64,000 nt of DNA from Bhargavaea cecembensis DSE10 (GCF_000348905.1 NZ_AOFT01000002.1:1-64000), one strand, 5' to 3'. Shown: positions 16,905-26,574, counted from the first letter of the stretch. Program-made: numbers and translations. Notes: generated by a model not told the origin, from the letters alone.

Positions 16905-17018
16905 GGGTTGTCAACGTTTCACCCCAATATAGCAACGTCTCAATGGAATATGTCAACGTTTCAATCTACTATAGCAACGTCCCAACCCGGTACGGCAACA
17001 TCTCACATGAATCTGCCC
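16905..17018. repeat. Intergenic tandem array A: five 21-bp units
   Basis: CAACGT-type cores start at 16912, 16933, 16954, 16975 and 16996, exactly 21 bp apart. The unit is roughly CAACGTYTCA, then about 5 variable bases, then TATAG or similar. The array runs from just after the shared terminator to the stop codon of the convergent ThDP-enzyme gene. There is no conserved open frame and no unique spacer space. Confidence 0.85.
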
Positions 17019-18656
17019 TCACTCCGCAAAGCCGGCGAGGAATTTGACGCGGTCGCCCATTGGCGGCGGGTTGTCGTCGGTGAGGACGATCTCAAGGAGG
17101 GCCGGTCCGTCTGAAGCCATCAGTTCCCCGATGATTTCCCCGCTCAGATCCTCCATCGATTCCACACGTGCGGCCGGAATACCGAGCCCTTCAGCCACCT
17201 TCGTGAAATCCATCGGCTGTGTGGAAAAGGTATCATGGACCCGCTTGAACTGCAGGTTGTGCCCGTGATAGACCAGCCCAAGCCGGGAATTGTTCATGAC
17301 GGTAAACAGGACTGGTACGCCGTATTCCTTCGCGGTCAGGATCTCCATGCCATGCATATGGAAGCAGCCGTCACCGGTGATGATCACAGTCGGGCGCTCG
17401 GGTTCCGCCATTTTGGCGGCGATTCCGACGGACAGGCCGCTCCCCATCGCACCAAAGTGGACGTTGATGTCGAATGCATCCGGTGAAAGGGTGTTCAAAT
17501 CATGAATGATATAGGCTTCCGTCTCCGTGATATCCACTGCGTACCTTGTCTGTTCAGGAAGCAGCTGCTGTAGCTTGAGAACGACATTCTTTGTCGTGAA
17601 ATCCTCCCCCGGCTTTAGCCGCTCCGGATTGTAAGGCACCTTAACAGACTTTTCTCCGGCACCGAGCACGTTCAGCTCTTTCAGCACAGCGGGCAGCGTA
17701 TCTGCAAGATTCCCCAGAACCGGGAGGTCCACCGGATACTTCCTACCGAAAACCGTTTCGTCCCGATCGAACTGGATGACAAAACGGTCCCTTGCGAGTC
17801 CAGCGTTATAGTTGCTCGTAGCCGTCTCCCCGAGGCTTGAGCCGAGCACAAGCAGGGTATCAAAGTCCCCTTCCTGGACAAGACGGCCCGTGGACTCGTG
17901 TCCTGCAAATCCGTAGACGCCTGCAAAGTTGGGATGTGTGTCTTTAAAAAGCCCCTTTGCAACAGGCGTCGCGATGACCGGCCAGCCCAGCCTCTCCGAA
18001 AGACGCATCACTTCCGGCACCATTCCCCTGACGCCCTGTCCGCAGAAGATCAGGCCGGTGTTCCGGCTCTTGATTTCCCGCGCGGCTTGTCCGGCCGCCG
18101 AAAAATCCGTATGTACACGAACAGGACGGATTGCATCCGGTATGATTTCCGGATCGATTTCCGCCATCTGCACATCAAGCGGCATGGCGATATGTACGGG
18201 CCCCGGTACGCCGCTTATTGCGATTTCCAGAGCTTTTGCCACTTCCTTAACCAGATCTTCTCCCCGTTCGACCCGTTTGGAATACTTGGTGATCGGAGCG
18301 AATACCGGAGCGGCATCCAGCTCCTGAGAAGAATTCAGCCCGACCGTACTGCTCGGTACCGCACCGGTCAAAAACAGAACGGGGAGCTGTTCCCGCATGG
18401 CATTTGCCGCCGGCGTCACCAGGTTCATCGCACCCGGTCCGCTTGAGCCGATGGCCACTGCAGGCCCTCCGGAATACTTCGCATACCCCGCTGCCATATA
18501 ACCTGCCGCGCCTTCATGTTTCGTGATGATCGGACGAATCTCCAAGTAATCGTTCAAACCGTCAAACAGCACATTCACACTGCCTGCCGGTATCCCAAAA
18601 ACCCTGTCGATTCCGGCGTTTTTCAGAAACTCAAGAACTGCAATGCCTGCTTTCAT
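17019..18656 (-). CDS. Thiamine-diphosphate-dependent enzyme, acetolactate synthase / pyruvate oxidase family
   Basis: A 545-residue ThDP enzyme with the three-domain layout of acetohydroxyacid synthase and pyruvate oxidase. The N-terminal pyrimidine-binding domain has the catalytic Glu in TKHEGAAGYMAAGYAK (near residue 48). A central Rossmann-type domain covers about residues 185-330. The C-terminal pyrophosphate domain has GDGCFHMHG ... VMNNSRLG (the GDG-x(n)-NN metal motif). No regulatory small subunit gene is adjacent. Its start is 13 nt after the GGDEF-EAL gene stop and has AAGGGGGAAGG upstream, so the two are co-transcribed. The choice between acetolactate synthase, pyruvate oxidase and another 2-oxoacid decarboxylase cannot be made here. 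Confidence 0.85.
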   Translation of the reverse strand: MKAGIAVLEFLKNAGIDRVFGIPAGSVNVLFDGLNDYLEIRPIITKHEGAAGYMAAGYAKYSGGPAVAIGSSGPGAMNLVTPAANAMREQLPVLFLTGAVPSSTVGLNSSQELDAAPVFAPITKYSKRVERGEDLVKEVAKALEIAISGVPGPVHIAMPLDVQMAEIDPEIIPDAIRPVRVHTDFSAAGQAAREIKSRNTGLIFCGQGVRGMVPEVMRLSERLGWPVIATPVAKGLFKDTHPNFAGVYGFAGHESTGRLVQEGDFDTLLVLGSSLGETATSNYNAGLARDRFVIQFDRDETVFGRKYPVDLPVLGNLADTLPAVLKELNVLGAGEKSVKVPYNPERLKPGEDFTTKNVVLKLQQLLPEQTRYAVDITETEAYIIHDLNTLSPDAFDINVHFGAMGSGLSVGIAAKMAEPERPTVIITGDGCFHMHGMEILTAKEYGVPVLFTVMNNSRLGLVYHGHNLQFKRVHDTFSTQPMDFTKVAEGLGIPAARVESMEDLSGEIIGELMASDGPALLEIVLTDDNPPPMGDRVKFLAGFAE

Positions 18657-18669
18657 TGGACCTTCCCCC

Positions 18670-21438
18670 TTAATGATTGGTCAAGAAGTCGTTTTCAAGC
18701 TTTTTTGCCGGAATTGGCGGACTGAAGTAATACCCTTGCATGAGCGTACATTTGCGGGAAGCGAGGTAATCAGCCTGTTCTTTTGTCTCGACCCCTTCCG
18801 CAATGACCTCAAGATCCATGTTTTTCGCCATCGTGATGATCGTATCAGTCAGTGCACGGTCGTCCTCATCAAACAAAATATCACGTATAAACGTCCGGTC
18901 GATCTTGAGCGTCGTCAACGGGAATCGCTGGAGGTAGCTGAGTGAAGAATAGCCCGTGCCGAAGTCATCGATATCCAAGTGAACACCAAGCTGTTTTAAT
19001 TTGTTCATCGTGGAAATGGCCAGATCCGTGTTTCGCATAATCTGGTTTTCGGTCAGCTCGAGATGAAGCTGCCCGGGACGGATGCCCGTTTCAGCAAGCA
19101 CCTGCTTGACGATACGGTGCAGATTTCCCTGTTCAAACTGGGCGGCAGACAAATTGACGGCCATATTCAGATCTGTGAAGCCTTTTTCATGCCATTTCTT
19201 GAGTTGTGAAACGGCCTCTCGCAGCACCCATTCACCGATCTGCACAATTAGGCCCGTCTGCTCAGCCAGCGGGATAAAGATATCCGGCGGAACGAGCCCC
19301 TCTTCCGGATGATTCCAGCGGATCAGCGCCTCTACACCAAAAAGGCGATTATTGCAGAAATCCATCTGCGGCTGGTAATACAATGTAAATTCATCCCGCT
19401 CCAGCGCCCGGTACAATGCGTTCTCATACTTGACGCTCTCAATTGTCCGCTTTCCGAACTTCTCGTCGTAGAAGTGATAGCTCCCGCCTGCAACTTCCTT
19501 GGAGTGGTACATCGCCGTGTCTGCATTCTTGATCAGTTGCTCGGCGTTGTCGCCATCTTCCGGATACATGCTGATGCCGATCGAGTTTTTGATGAACAGT
19601 TCATGATCGTCGATCACGATCGGTTTAGCAAAGGCCTTGTTGATTTTTCCGACGGCACGGATGACTTCGCTTCTGCTTTTGACATCAAGGAGGATGATCA
19701 TGAACTCGTCACCGCCCTGCCTTGAAACGATTCCGTTCACGGGGATCGCTTCACTCAGCCTTTTGGCCACTTCCTTCAGCAGCAGATCGCCGAAACTGTG
19801 CCCGAGTGTATCATTGACAAGCTTGAATCGGTCAAGGTCAAGAAACAGCACGGCCACCTTTTCATTATCCCGCGAGGCATTCATCAGTGCCTCATCCAGC
19901 CGCTCTTTCATCTGCAGCCGGTTAGGCAAATCAGTCAGGCTGTCATAATAAGCATAGTACTTGATCTCTTCTTCCAGGTACCGACGCTCGGTGATGTCCT
20001 TGAAGATCACTACCTGACCGAAGACCTGATCGTCTTCCTGGATAAACGAGATGTCGTATTCGACCGGGAATACAGTGCCGTCCTTTCTGTGAAAAACGTC
20101 CACTTCGTCATTCTGGCCCGGAAGCACTCCGTCCCGCCGGTCCTCTCCGCGGAAAATCTTTGCATACGACTCGCCTTCCAGCTCTTCCGGACGGGAGTAC
20201 CCGAGCATCTTCAGGGCCGCCGGGTTGCTGAATGTAATTTTGCCGTCCAGGCCGATTCCGAATATCCCTTCTCCTGCGGATTTCAGGATCAGCTCCTTCT
20301 CCCTTGAAAGCGACTCCAGTTCGGTAATGACTCGCTGGAGTTCTTCATTTTTCACCGTGACTTCTCTAGTCCGACGGTTGATGATCATTTCCTGCTTCTC
20401 GATAAAGAGGAGATTGGACAGGGTGGAAGCTGTCATGTCCACGACGGATTGAGCAAGGTCGATGGTCGCCTGCGGATACTCGATGACTTTTCCTGAACGG
20501 TTTGGCACGGCGATGAATCCCAGGATTTCATTCATTGCAATCATCGGTAATACCACCATCCCGGTAATACCGAATGTGCGGCAGATCTCCTGGTTCGGGC
20601 GGCCGTCTTTTGTCACATCCGGTATGTATACCGGGAGTCGCGTCCGGATGGCATCCTGATACATCCGGTCTTCGAGGAGGTCATCCAGCTGCGCCTGGTG
20701 CATTTCCAGCCACTGTTCCTCGCTCATGTCACTGTTTTTGGACAGATGGGCGGGTTTGATCTTCTTTCCGGCTACCGGGTCCAGGAGATGGACGGCCGGA
20801 TCGTCGTTCTGCAGCAGCTCGCCGACATATTGGAAGCAGGTCTGGATGGCCTGATCCATCGTTTCCGCCCGGGACAATTCACTGTTCGCGTCGAGGAGCA
20901 TCTGCTTGTCGCGGATCAGGTTTTCTTTTCGGATCAGGTCGTTGGCATTCCGGATGGCGACAGCCGCCATATTGACAAATGCCTCCACGGTTTCCCGCTG
21001 CTCGGGAGTGATGTTCATCGGCTGCCCGTAGTTGAACAGGAAGACAAGTCCGTAAAGTTCTTCCCCATAAGAAATCGGCATGGCGAGAAGGGATCGGATC
21101 AGGAATGAGTCGACCGCCCAGTCGCTCGGCCGGTCATCCGACCGGGTATCGGGAATATAAACCGCCCGGTTTGTTTTCGTGACTTCCCGGACGAGTGCAT
21201 CGTCCTCAGGGCTGATCACGTGCATATCGAGTGTCATGCCGTTCAGGACGTCCGGTTTTCCGGTAAACCCCCTGAATGTTCCGTCATCCTGCGGCAGATA
21301 AATGCCGACAGAGTCACATTGAAAAACTTCCTGGGAAATCGCGTCTGTCACGGCGGACAGCATCTCTTTCAAGTCCAATTTCGTGTTGATCATTCTGGTC
21401 AGATTGGCTAATTGCCTGTATCGGGATTGATCGTTCAC
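18670..21438 (-). CDS. GAF-GAF-PAS-GGDEF-EAL cyclic-di-GMP turnover protein
   Basis: A 922-residue cytoplasmic sensor/effector. In order: GAF-like domain 1 (about residues 15-165), GAF-like domain 2 (about 190-340), a coiled-coil linker, a PAS domain (about 385-500), GGDEF (about 510-670, intact RQGGDEF) and EAL (about 685-920, intact GVEALIRW plus DDFGTGYSSLSYL). Both catalytic signatures look complete, so it could make and degrade cyclic di-GMP in response to small-molecule signals. It has no membrane span. The second GTG (21438) is taken as start because GAGGAGG lies 7 nt upstream; the GTG six bases before would overlap that site. It is co-transcribed with the ThDP enzyme. Confidence 0.92.
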   Translation of the reverse strand: MNDQSRYRQLANLTRMINTKLDLKEMLSAVTDAISQEVFQCDSVGIYLPQDDGTFRGFTGKPDVLNGMTLDMHVISPEDDALVREVTKTNRAVYIPDTRSDDRPSDWAVDSFLIRSLLAMPISYGEELYGLVFLFNYGQPMNITPEQRETVEAFVNMAAVAIRNANDLIRKENLIRDKQMLLDANSELSRAETMDQAIQTCFQYVGELLQNDDPAVHLLDPVAGKKIKPAHLSKNSDMSEEQWLEMHQAQLDDLLEDRMYQDAIRTRLPVYIPDVTKDGRPNQEICRTFGITGMVVLPMIAMNEILGFIAVPNRSGKVIEYPQATIDLAQSVVDMTASTLSNLLFIEKQEMIINRRTREVTVKNEELQRVITELESLSREKELILKSAGEGIFGIGLDGKITFSNPAALKMLGYSRPEELEGESYAKIFRGEDRRDGVLPGQNDEVDVFHRKDGTVFPVEYDISFIQEDDQVFGQVVIFKDITERRYLEEEIKYYAYYDSLTDLPNRLQMKERLDEALMNASRDNEKVAVLFLDLDRFKLVNDTLGHSFGDLLLKEVAKRLSEAIPVNGIVSRQGGDEFMIILLDVKSRSEVIRAVGKINKAFAKPIVIDDHELFIKNSIGISMYPEDGDNAEQLIKNADTAMYHSKEVAGGSYHFYDEKFGKRTIESVKYENALYRALERDEFTLYYQPQMDFCNNRLFGVEALIRWNHPEEGLVPPDIFIPLAEQTGLIVQIGEWVLREAVSQLKKWHEKGFTDLNMAVNLSAAQFEQGNLHRIVKQVLAETGIRPGQLHLELTENQIMRNTDLAISTMNKLKQLGVHLDIDDFGTGYSSLSYLQRFPLTTLKIDRTFIRDILFDEDDRALTDTIITMAKNMDLEVIAEGVETKEQADYLASRKCTLMQGYYFSPPIPAKKLENDFLTNH

Positions 21439-21510
21439 TGCCACACCTCCTCAAGGAATCTTATTCCTATCAATATAGTACCCTATTTCCTATCTAGGTT
21501 CCCAACATCA

Positions 21511-21558
21511 GAAAGCGGCTTTCCCCTGCACCGGTGAAGGTAGCAGGATCAAAGCCGC
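21511..21558 (-). terminator. Terminator of the HPr-kinase-like gene
   Basis: GCGGCTTT/AAAGCCGC outer stem with an inner CCTGC/GCAGG stem. The T tract on the minus strand is short (TTTC), so termination may be partial. Confidence 0.6.
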
Positions 21559-21583
21559 CGGACGGGCGCTGGGCCCGGTACAC

Positions 21584-22522
21584 TTATTCATCTTCCTCAT
21601 CATGGAATGCTTCTTCCAGCCGGTGCCTGAATTCTTCGGCTGCGCTGTATCCCTGCATACGGAGGTACCAGTTGTTCGCGGCTGCTTCGATCAGGCCGGC
21701 AACATCGCGTCCCGGCTGCAGCTGAATCTGGATATGCGGGATTTTGACGCCCATGTACTCCTTGTACTTCACGTCGACTTCCAGTTCGTTATTCAATGCG
21801 TCTTTCTGCCACTCAATCAGTTCGATATCAAGGGCGATCCGCGTCTCTTCCTGGAATGACGTCCTGCCGTACATCCGGACGACATTCAGCAGTCCCACGC
21901 TCCGCAAAGCAAGAAATTCCTTGTTGCTGCCGTCATGTGTACCCAGAAGCGTCTGCGGACTGAGCTTTCTCAGAACGACAATGTCATCGCTCACGAGCCG
22001 GTGTCCCCGCCCGATCAATGTATGGGCCGTTTCGCTTTTTCCGACGCCGGACTTTCCGCGAAGGAGGACGCCGATGCCTGATACATTCACACAGACCCCG
22101 TGAATCGCGATTTCCTCTGCCAGCTGATTCAGCAGGAACCGGTTCAGCTTCTGTACAAAATCGGTCATCGAGTCGGACGTCCTCAGTACCGGAATACGTG
22201 CCTCGCCGCAGTGCAGCAGCAGCCCTTCCGGTTCCTCCTGATTGGACGTGATGACGATGCAGGGCGGGTCATAGGTCACCATGTTCCCGATCCGGTGCCT
22301 TGCCTCATCCGCATCCAACGTCCGCAGATAGCTGATTTCGTTGCGGCCCAGTATCTGCACATGCCCTTTTGCGATAAAGCTGAAATGATTTAAGAACTCC
22401 AGGCCGGGGCGCCGGACTTGCGGCTTGGCAATGACCCGGCCGAGCTCTTCCCTGCCGCCCAGAACCTCCAGCGAAAACGTTTCCGCTGCCTGTCTGACTG
22501 TTACATGCTTATTTTCCATCAT
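21584..22522 (-). CDS. HPr kinase/phosphorylase-like protein (divergent HprK paralogue)
   Basis: About 312 residues of the HprK family, which phosphorylates and dephosphorylates HPr on Ser46 in carbon catabolite control. The N-terminal domain matches HprK. The Walker A GKSGVGKSE, the catalytic His and DD of GHRLVSDD, and the C-terminal QPGRDVAGLIEAAANN are present. The HprK signature (normally near EIRGLGIIN) reads ALRSVGLLN, losing the Glu and the first Gly. The gene is not beside lgt, where hprK normally sits, so this is probably a paralogue. Starts at 22522 or 22519 are preferred because an earlier ATG overlaps the -10 of its own promoter. Confidence 0.75.
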   Translation of the reverse strand: MMENKHVTVRQAAETFSLEVLGGREELGRVIAKPQVRRPGLEFLNHFSFIAKGHVQILGRNEISYLRTLDADEARHRIGNMVTYDPPCIVITSNQEEPEGLLLHCGEARIPVLRTSDSMTDFVQKLNRFLLNQLAEEIAIHGVCVNVSGIGVLLRGKSGVGKSETAHTLIGRGHRLVSDDIVVLRKLSPQTLLGTHDGSNKEFLALRSVGLLNVVRMYGRTSFQEETRIALDIELIEWQKDALNNELEVDVKYKEYMGVKIPHIQIQLQPGRDVAGLIEAAANNWYLRMQGYSAAEEFRHRLEEAFHDEEDE

Positions 22523-22577
22523 TCTCTCTGAATCCCGACTTCCTGTAATATGATTCGTCTTCTCTGATACGTTATCC

Positions 22578-22605
22578 ATTATACAATGTTAAAAACTGAT
22601 TGTAA
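22578..22605 (-). promoter_or_regulatory. Promoter of the HPr-kinase-like gene
   Basis: On the minus strand, TTACAA (22600-22605), a 16-bp spacer and TATAAT (22578-22583). The -10 covers the first in-frame ATG, which rules it out as the translation start. Confidence 0.7.
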
Positions 22606-22612
22606 GCGCAAA

Positions 22613-23818
22613 CTATCCTTCCAGAAGCGATCCGGTGTCGACCGTCCATTTTTCGAGTGAATGGGCGTCAATCGCATGGACATGACCGCCCGGGTCAGGG
22701 AAAACAGGGATGTACACAAGCTCGTAGACCGGCACGCCTCCAGCCGCCTCGTTCCTCGTGCGCACCGGGCGCATGCAGATATCGGAGACGAACAGCGCTT
22801 TTGCCGCACGCATGCTGAACGGGCGATCTCTCAATAGGCGGCTGAAGTCATCTCCGGCTGCTGGGCTTACATCAAAGCGGACCACTTTGCCCGACTTCCG
22901 GTCCACCTCGATTTCAACACCCTCATCCTCGACTTGGATCCCGTACTGGTGCCGGTCGAAAATAAAAGTGAAAGTCGATTTGTCCTCCTCGCAGGAGTGT
23001 CCGTTTTCTTTTCTCATGAGGAACCGCTGTTCGGCACCTGGAAATTGTTTAAACAGTGCCTTGATTGCCGTATCCAGCGCAATCCTGTAAGCAACGTCTG
23101 AGCGGCTTTCCGCATCCAGGCTTCCCTTGCCCAGCGGCTCGTGGTCCGGCGGCCGGATGCCCAGGTCTTCCGCAAGCGAGATGACCGTGCCGTCCATCTT
23201 GACCTCATCCGGCGATCCGGTAAGAAAATCATAAATGAGATGAAATTGGTCATCCCCGTCCACGTACAGCTCGGAGTCGTATTTGCTGATCTTCAGCTCT
23301 GCCGTGAGGTTGGCCATGTACAGGTCAAGCGCGGCCTCCGAACTGATCGATTTCTGCTCATCGATCAGCACAAGCGGACCGAGATAGCTGACCAATTCAT
23401 ACAAAACCCCGTCTTTCTGGAAGGCGAGGCTCAACCCCGAGTTCGGGAGTTCCAGTCCGTCTTCATCCACCCTGACAAAATCGATCGTATACACATTTTC
23501 CAGGTCGACGACGGAGGAAAACTGAAGACCTTCCGCTTCCATGCCGAATGTATCGGCAATGAACTGCCCGGCACGGTCGCGTATGGCAAGAGGTGAAAGG
23601 ACGACGACAGGAGTCCGGTCTTCCGCATGGATATTCTGGAAATAGCGGATTCCTCCCTTTTTGTCCAGGTGGAGTTCGCCAACCGGTTCGCCTCCCCGTT
23701 TTTTGCATAGCATCCAGTTCCCGGGTGGGCAATCCGAGCCTCTTGCTTCAATGTCCTCTATTTTCAGCCCGTCCAGATACGGGAGGAACTTTCCAAACCA
23801 CTTCATGACACTGTCCAT
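22613..23818 (-). CDS. YcdB/YcdC-like (DUF4901) repeat protein
   Basis: A 401-residue soluble protein with two copies of a PepSY-like alpha/beta unit, each containing a long strand ending in a (V/I)xI(E/D)VDRKSGKVVRFD-like hairpin (clear near residues 295-315). A C-terminal VYELVYIP...AIDAHSLEKW follows. This fits the YcdB/YcdC repeated domain of Bacillus, of unknown biochemical role. It has no signal peptide, unlike many secreted members. The ATG at 23818 has GGAGGG upstream. Its stop lies just ahead of the HPr-kinase-like promoter. Family call moderate. Confidence 0.6.
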   Translation of the reverse strand: MDSVMKWFGKFLPYLDGLKIEDIEARGSDCPPGNWMLCKKRGGEPVGELHLDKKGGIRYFQNIHAEDRTPVVVLSPLAIRDRAGQFIADTFGMEAEGLQFSSVVDLENVYTIDFVRVDEDGLELPNSGLSLAFQKDGVLYELVSYLGPLVLIDEQKSISSEAALDLYMANLTAELKISKYDSELYVDGDDQFHLIYDFLTGSPDEVKMDGTVISLAEDLGIRPPDHEPLGKGSLDAESRSDVAYRIALDTAIKALFKQFPGAEQRFLMRKENGHSCEEDKSTFTFIFDRHQYGIQVEDEGVEIEVDRKSGKVVRFDVSPAAGDDFSRLLRDRPFSMRAAKALFVSDICMRPVRTRNEAAGGVPVYELVYIPVFPDPGGHVHAIDAHSLEKWTVDTGSLLEG

Positions 23819-23892
23819 CGACCGACCCTCCAATTAAACAGTACTTCTATATGGTATTACCCAATTTCGGCGGCCAATGAGCAATCTTAATA

Positions 23893-23932
23893 AAGAAACG
23901 CCCCGGACATGCCTAAAGTTGCATGCCGGAGC
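23893..23932 (-). terminator. Terminator of the NERD-helicase gene
   Basis: GCTCCGGCATGC pairs with GCATGTCCGGGGC on the minus strand around an 8-nt loop, followed by GTTTCTTT. Confidence 0.75.
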
Positions 23933-23964
23933 GGTGGATTGTTTTTTAAAATTCGTCAGTTTCG

Positions 23965-25890
23965 TCAGCTTAGCCTATCCCGCAGGAGCTGCTTCTTCCG
24001 CTCTTCGGCAATAGCTTCAAAATAGCGGGTATACGCGGAATCCCCTGAATAAGTAAGACACAGATATTCCTGCGCCCGGGTCATCGCGATATATAGTAGG
24101 GATGCTTCCCGCTCCTCATCCTTCTCCAATGGGAATGGCAGCATATCCAGGTGCACGATAAAGACGGCGCGGAAATCCAGCCCTTTGCTGCTGTCAATCG
24201 TGCTGATTGTAACTGCCTCAGCATTGCGATCATAATTCCGCTTGGAATCAGGCGTTTCTGTTAGCCAGTAAAAGGGGAGTCCTTCCTTCTTTAAAGCTTG
24301 TTGCAGTGCATCAACGTAATCATTCCCGCTCCATCTGCGAACCCGGTAGAGAATGAGCATGCCGGATAGAGGTATGCTGCGCTGTTCATGCAGAAGCCGG
24401 ATCTGCCTGGCGACATAGGCTGCCTCTTCGAAAAAGTCTTTTCTCCTTACGATGCCCGGTTCATATCCTTTCCGCTTTGTGCTTTGAGGAGCGATGATTT
24501 CACCTTCGAAGTCCTTTGTGACCACTTTATTCTTTAGTGTGGAGTGGGCACGGTAGAAGTCCCAGGCAAACGAGACGATCTGAGCGGTGTTCCTGTAGTT
24601 GATATTAAGTACCTTCGATCTGCCGCGAAAATCGAGCCCGGTGTCCTGTACGTAAGATCGCTTGCGTTTATAAATCGACTGCGCACGGTCTTCTACCAGA
24701 AGCAGTGACTTGGTCTCGGGGTTCAGCAGGCCGCTTACCAATCTGAACCACTCCGGTTCGAAGTCCTGGCCCTCATCAATCAAAATGGCATCATATGACG
24801 GAAGAACCGCCTCTCCCTGCTCCAGCTTTCCCAGGAAAAAGGGAATCTGCTGTTCACTGATCTTCAGGTCATTCCGGAGCCACGCATGGAAGTTACGGAC
24901 GATAACATTCCCGGTGCCGGGGGATTTCGACCGTTCCTGTTTCTGTTCTGCAGTGAAGTTAAAATCGAACAGGTTATCCGGCTCGTTCATCATCCGAATG
25001 ACGAGCGACTCTATTGAACGGGAAAGAGAAATATTATAGCAGAGGATCAAGATCTTCCAATCCGGGTGCTCCTTAGCCAGAAGCTTGGCACGGCTCGCCA
25101 ATATCAGCGTCTTGCCGCTGCCCGCCACCCCGCGAATCAGCCGGTTTTTGTCCCCCAGTTGCTTGGCCAGGTTCTCCTGATGCAGGTCCATCGCCTTCAG
25201 GTCCCGCAGGGAAAGAAGCAGCTGATCTTTATACGGGGCCGCCTCCCGGAATTCTGCACTGATCCGTACTTCAGGAAACAGGTGGTATCGGATGGCGTCA
25301 ATTTCCTCCCGATTCAGCGGTTCACGAAGTGTGAAAGTCATCGAAGACAATCCGCAGATTCTTTCGATAAACTCCTCTTCGGAAAACCCATCAAGATCCG
25401 GGTCGATTGCATCTCTCGTAAAAGTCCGTTCCGGATCCAGAACGGCATAGAGATGGTTTTGTACCATATCCTTTTCATGTAACCTTGTGAAAACTGTGCC
25501 GTACCCACACGGGAACTTTAATCTAAATTGGTACTTCCCCTCAAGGTGGACCAGCGACTTGTCTTTTTCCAGCACATTCTTAATATGGAACATGTACTCC
25601 TTCGCCTGCAGCGCCGGGTTTTTTACGGTCGCATGCGAACCGCCTGAAGTCAACAGTGTCCACTCATCTTTATTTAAATGATAGAGCGTATTGCGAGTAT
25701 AGTCTTTGACTTCCAGAACGACCATCCCAATGTCAGGACCGATCAGCACAAAGTCCGGCCGTCGTCCATGGATTTCCGGTTCATAGTAAACAATCACATC
25801 ATCTGGGAGAACTTGTTTCATCGTGCGGAAAAGCAAACGCTCGCCCGCAGTCGCCGATGTCCTTATTGTTTCCGGGATCATATAGGCCAA
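23965..25890 (-). CDS. NERD-domain / UvrD-type superfamily 1 helicase
   Basis: A 641-residue protein fusing an N-terminal NERD nuclease-related domain (about residues 15-130; PDFVLIGPDIGMVVLEVKDY carries the D...E-x-K core) to a UvrD/Rep-like SF1 helicase. The helicase has Walker A GVAGSGKT near residue 257, motif II ILIDEGQDFEPEW near 371, motif III, and motif VI-like LLYIAMTRAQEYL near 600. It probably acts on DNA ends, though NERD nuclease activity is not well established. TTG at 25890 is taken as the start because GGAGGGG is 5 nt upstream; ATG three codons later is too far from that site. Monocistronic. Confidence 0.85.
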   Translation of the reverse strand: MAYMIPETIRTSATAGERLLFRTMKQVLPDDVIVYYEPEIHGRRPDFVLIGPDIGMVVLEVKDYTRNTLYHLNKDEWTLLTSGGSHATVKNPALQAKEYMFHIKNVLEKDKSLVHLEGKYQFRLKFPCGYGTVFTRLHEKDMVQNHLYAVLDPERTFTRDAIDPDLDGFSEEEFIERICGLSSMTFTLREPLNREEIDAIRYHLFPEVRISAEFREAAPYKDQLLLSLRDLKAMDLHQENLAKQLGDKNRLIRGVAGSGKTLILASRAKLLAKEHPDWKILILCYNISLSRSIESLVIRMMNEPDNLFDFNFTAEQKQERSKSPGTGNVIVRNFHAWLRNDLKISEQQIPFFLGKLEQGEAVLPSYDAILIDEGQDFEPEWFRLVSGLLNPETKSLLLVEDRAQSIYKRKRSYVQDTGLDFRGRSKVLNINYRNTAQIVSFAWDFYRAHSTLKNKVVTKDFEGEIIAPQSTKRKGYEPGIVRRKDFFEEAAYVARQIRLLHEQRSIPLSGMLILYRVRRWSGNDYVDALQQALKKEGLPFYWLTETPDSKRNYDRNAEAVTISTIDSSKGLDFRAVFIVHLDMLPFPLEKDEEREASLLYIAMTRAQEYLCLTYSGDSAYTRYFEAIAEERKKQLLRDRLS

Positions 25891-26034
25891 ATGAACCCCT
25901 CCAAATTCGAATAATCTGCATCTATTGTAAGAGCCACGACAATTTTTGGCAATATACGGCATTACTTTCCTGGCATTGGAAAAAGCACCATCCCGAAACA
26001 TGGGAAGGTGCTTTTTGTGAGTATTATAATAATA

Positions 26035-26574
26035 TCATTCGCCTACATCTTCTCCGGCTGCCATTCGATACACTTTGACCTTGCCGGCAAGGCGGCGTTC
26101 ATATGTGGAGAGAGACTGGCGCCTGATTGCTTCGAAATCAAGTTCACTGATCAGACGATATTTGCGATTGAGTTCGGCCGCATTGGCCCAGGCGGTCTTC
26201 TCGGCTATCAGGTTGCGCTCCTCTTCATAAATGACCTTTGCCATATATTCAGGATTGCGCTCCAGAACCTTGGGTGGCGTCGTCTTCCGCGTTTGATAGA
26301 CTTCCCGTGAAAGCGGCAGCCCTGCAAGAAGGGCTCTTCGGTCCAGTGCATGGCCAAGTTCATGCATTGTGATCGCGGCCACATACGTTTCGAGAGAGAC
26401 CGGGCGCATCTGCTCAGAAACTGCCTCTGGGATCCGGTCAGGATCATACGTGATGTAGTCGTGGATAAAGTGGTAGGTCATGTTAATGCCATTCCTCTCT
26501 AAACGGACCTCACGCGTTACTCCGACACGGATCATCGTCTCACGGATGATCTTCTCTATTTGATGTCGTTTCAC
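26035..26574 (-). CDS. Small HExxH metalloprotease-like protein
   Basis: A 179-residue soluble protein with a zinc-protease signature, AITMHELGHALDRRALL, near residues 68-84. A downstream Glu-rich helix (YEEERNLIAEKTAW) could supply the third ligand, as in gluzincins. It has no signal peptide or membrane span, so it would act in the cytoplasm. GTG at 26574 follows a weak GGGGAA site. No family name is recognised. The neighbours (NERD helicase, stress proteins) do not point to a role. Confidence 0.65.
   Translation of the reverse strand: MKRHQIEKIIRETMIRVGVTREVRLERNGINMTYHFIHDYITYDPDRIPEAVSEQMRPVSLETYVAAITMHELGHALDRRALLAGLPLSREVYQTRKTTPPKVLERNPEYMAKVIYEEERNLIAEKTAWANAAELNRKYRLISELDFEAIRRQSLSTYERRLAGKVKVYRMAAGEDVGE

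Noticed and set aside
16905-17018. CRISPR array
   Set aside because: Units are contiguous at 21-bp period with no spacers, and no cas genes are in the window. The same holds for arrays B and D. In array C all parts of the roughly 51-bp unit are conserved, so there are no variable spacers.
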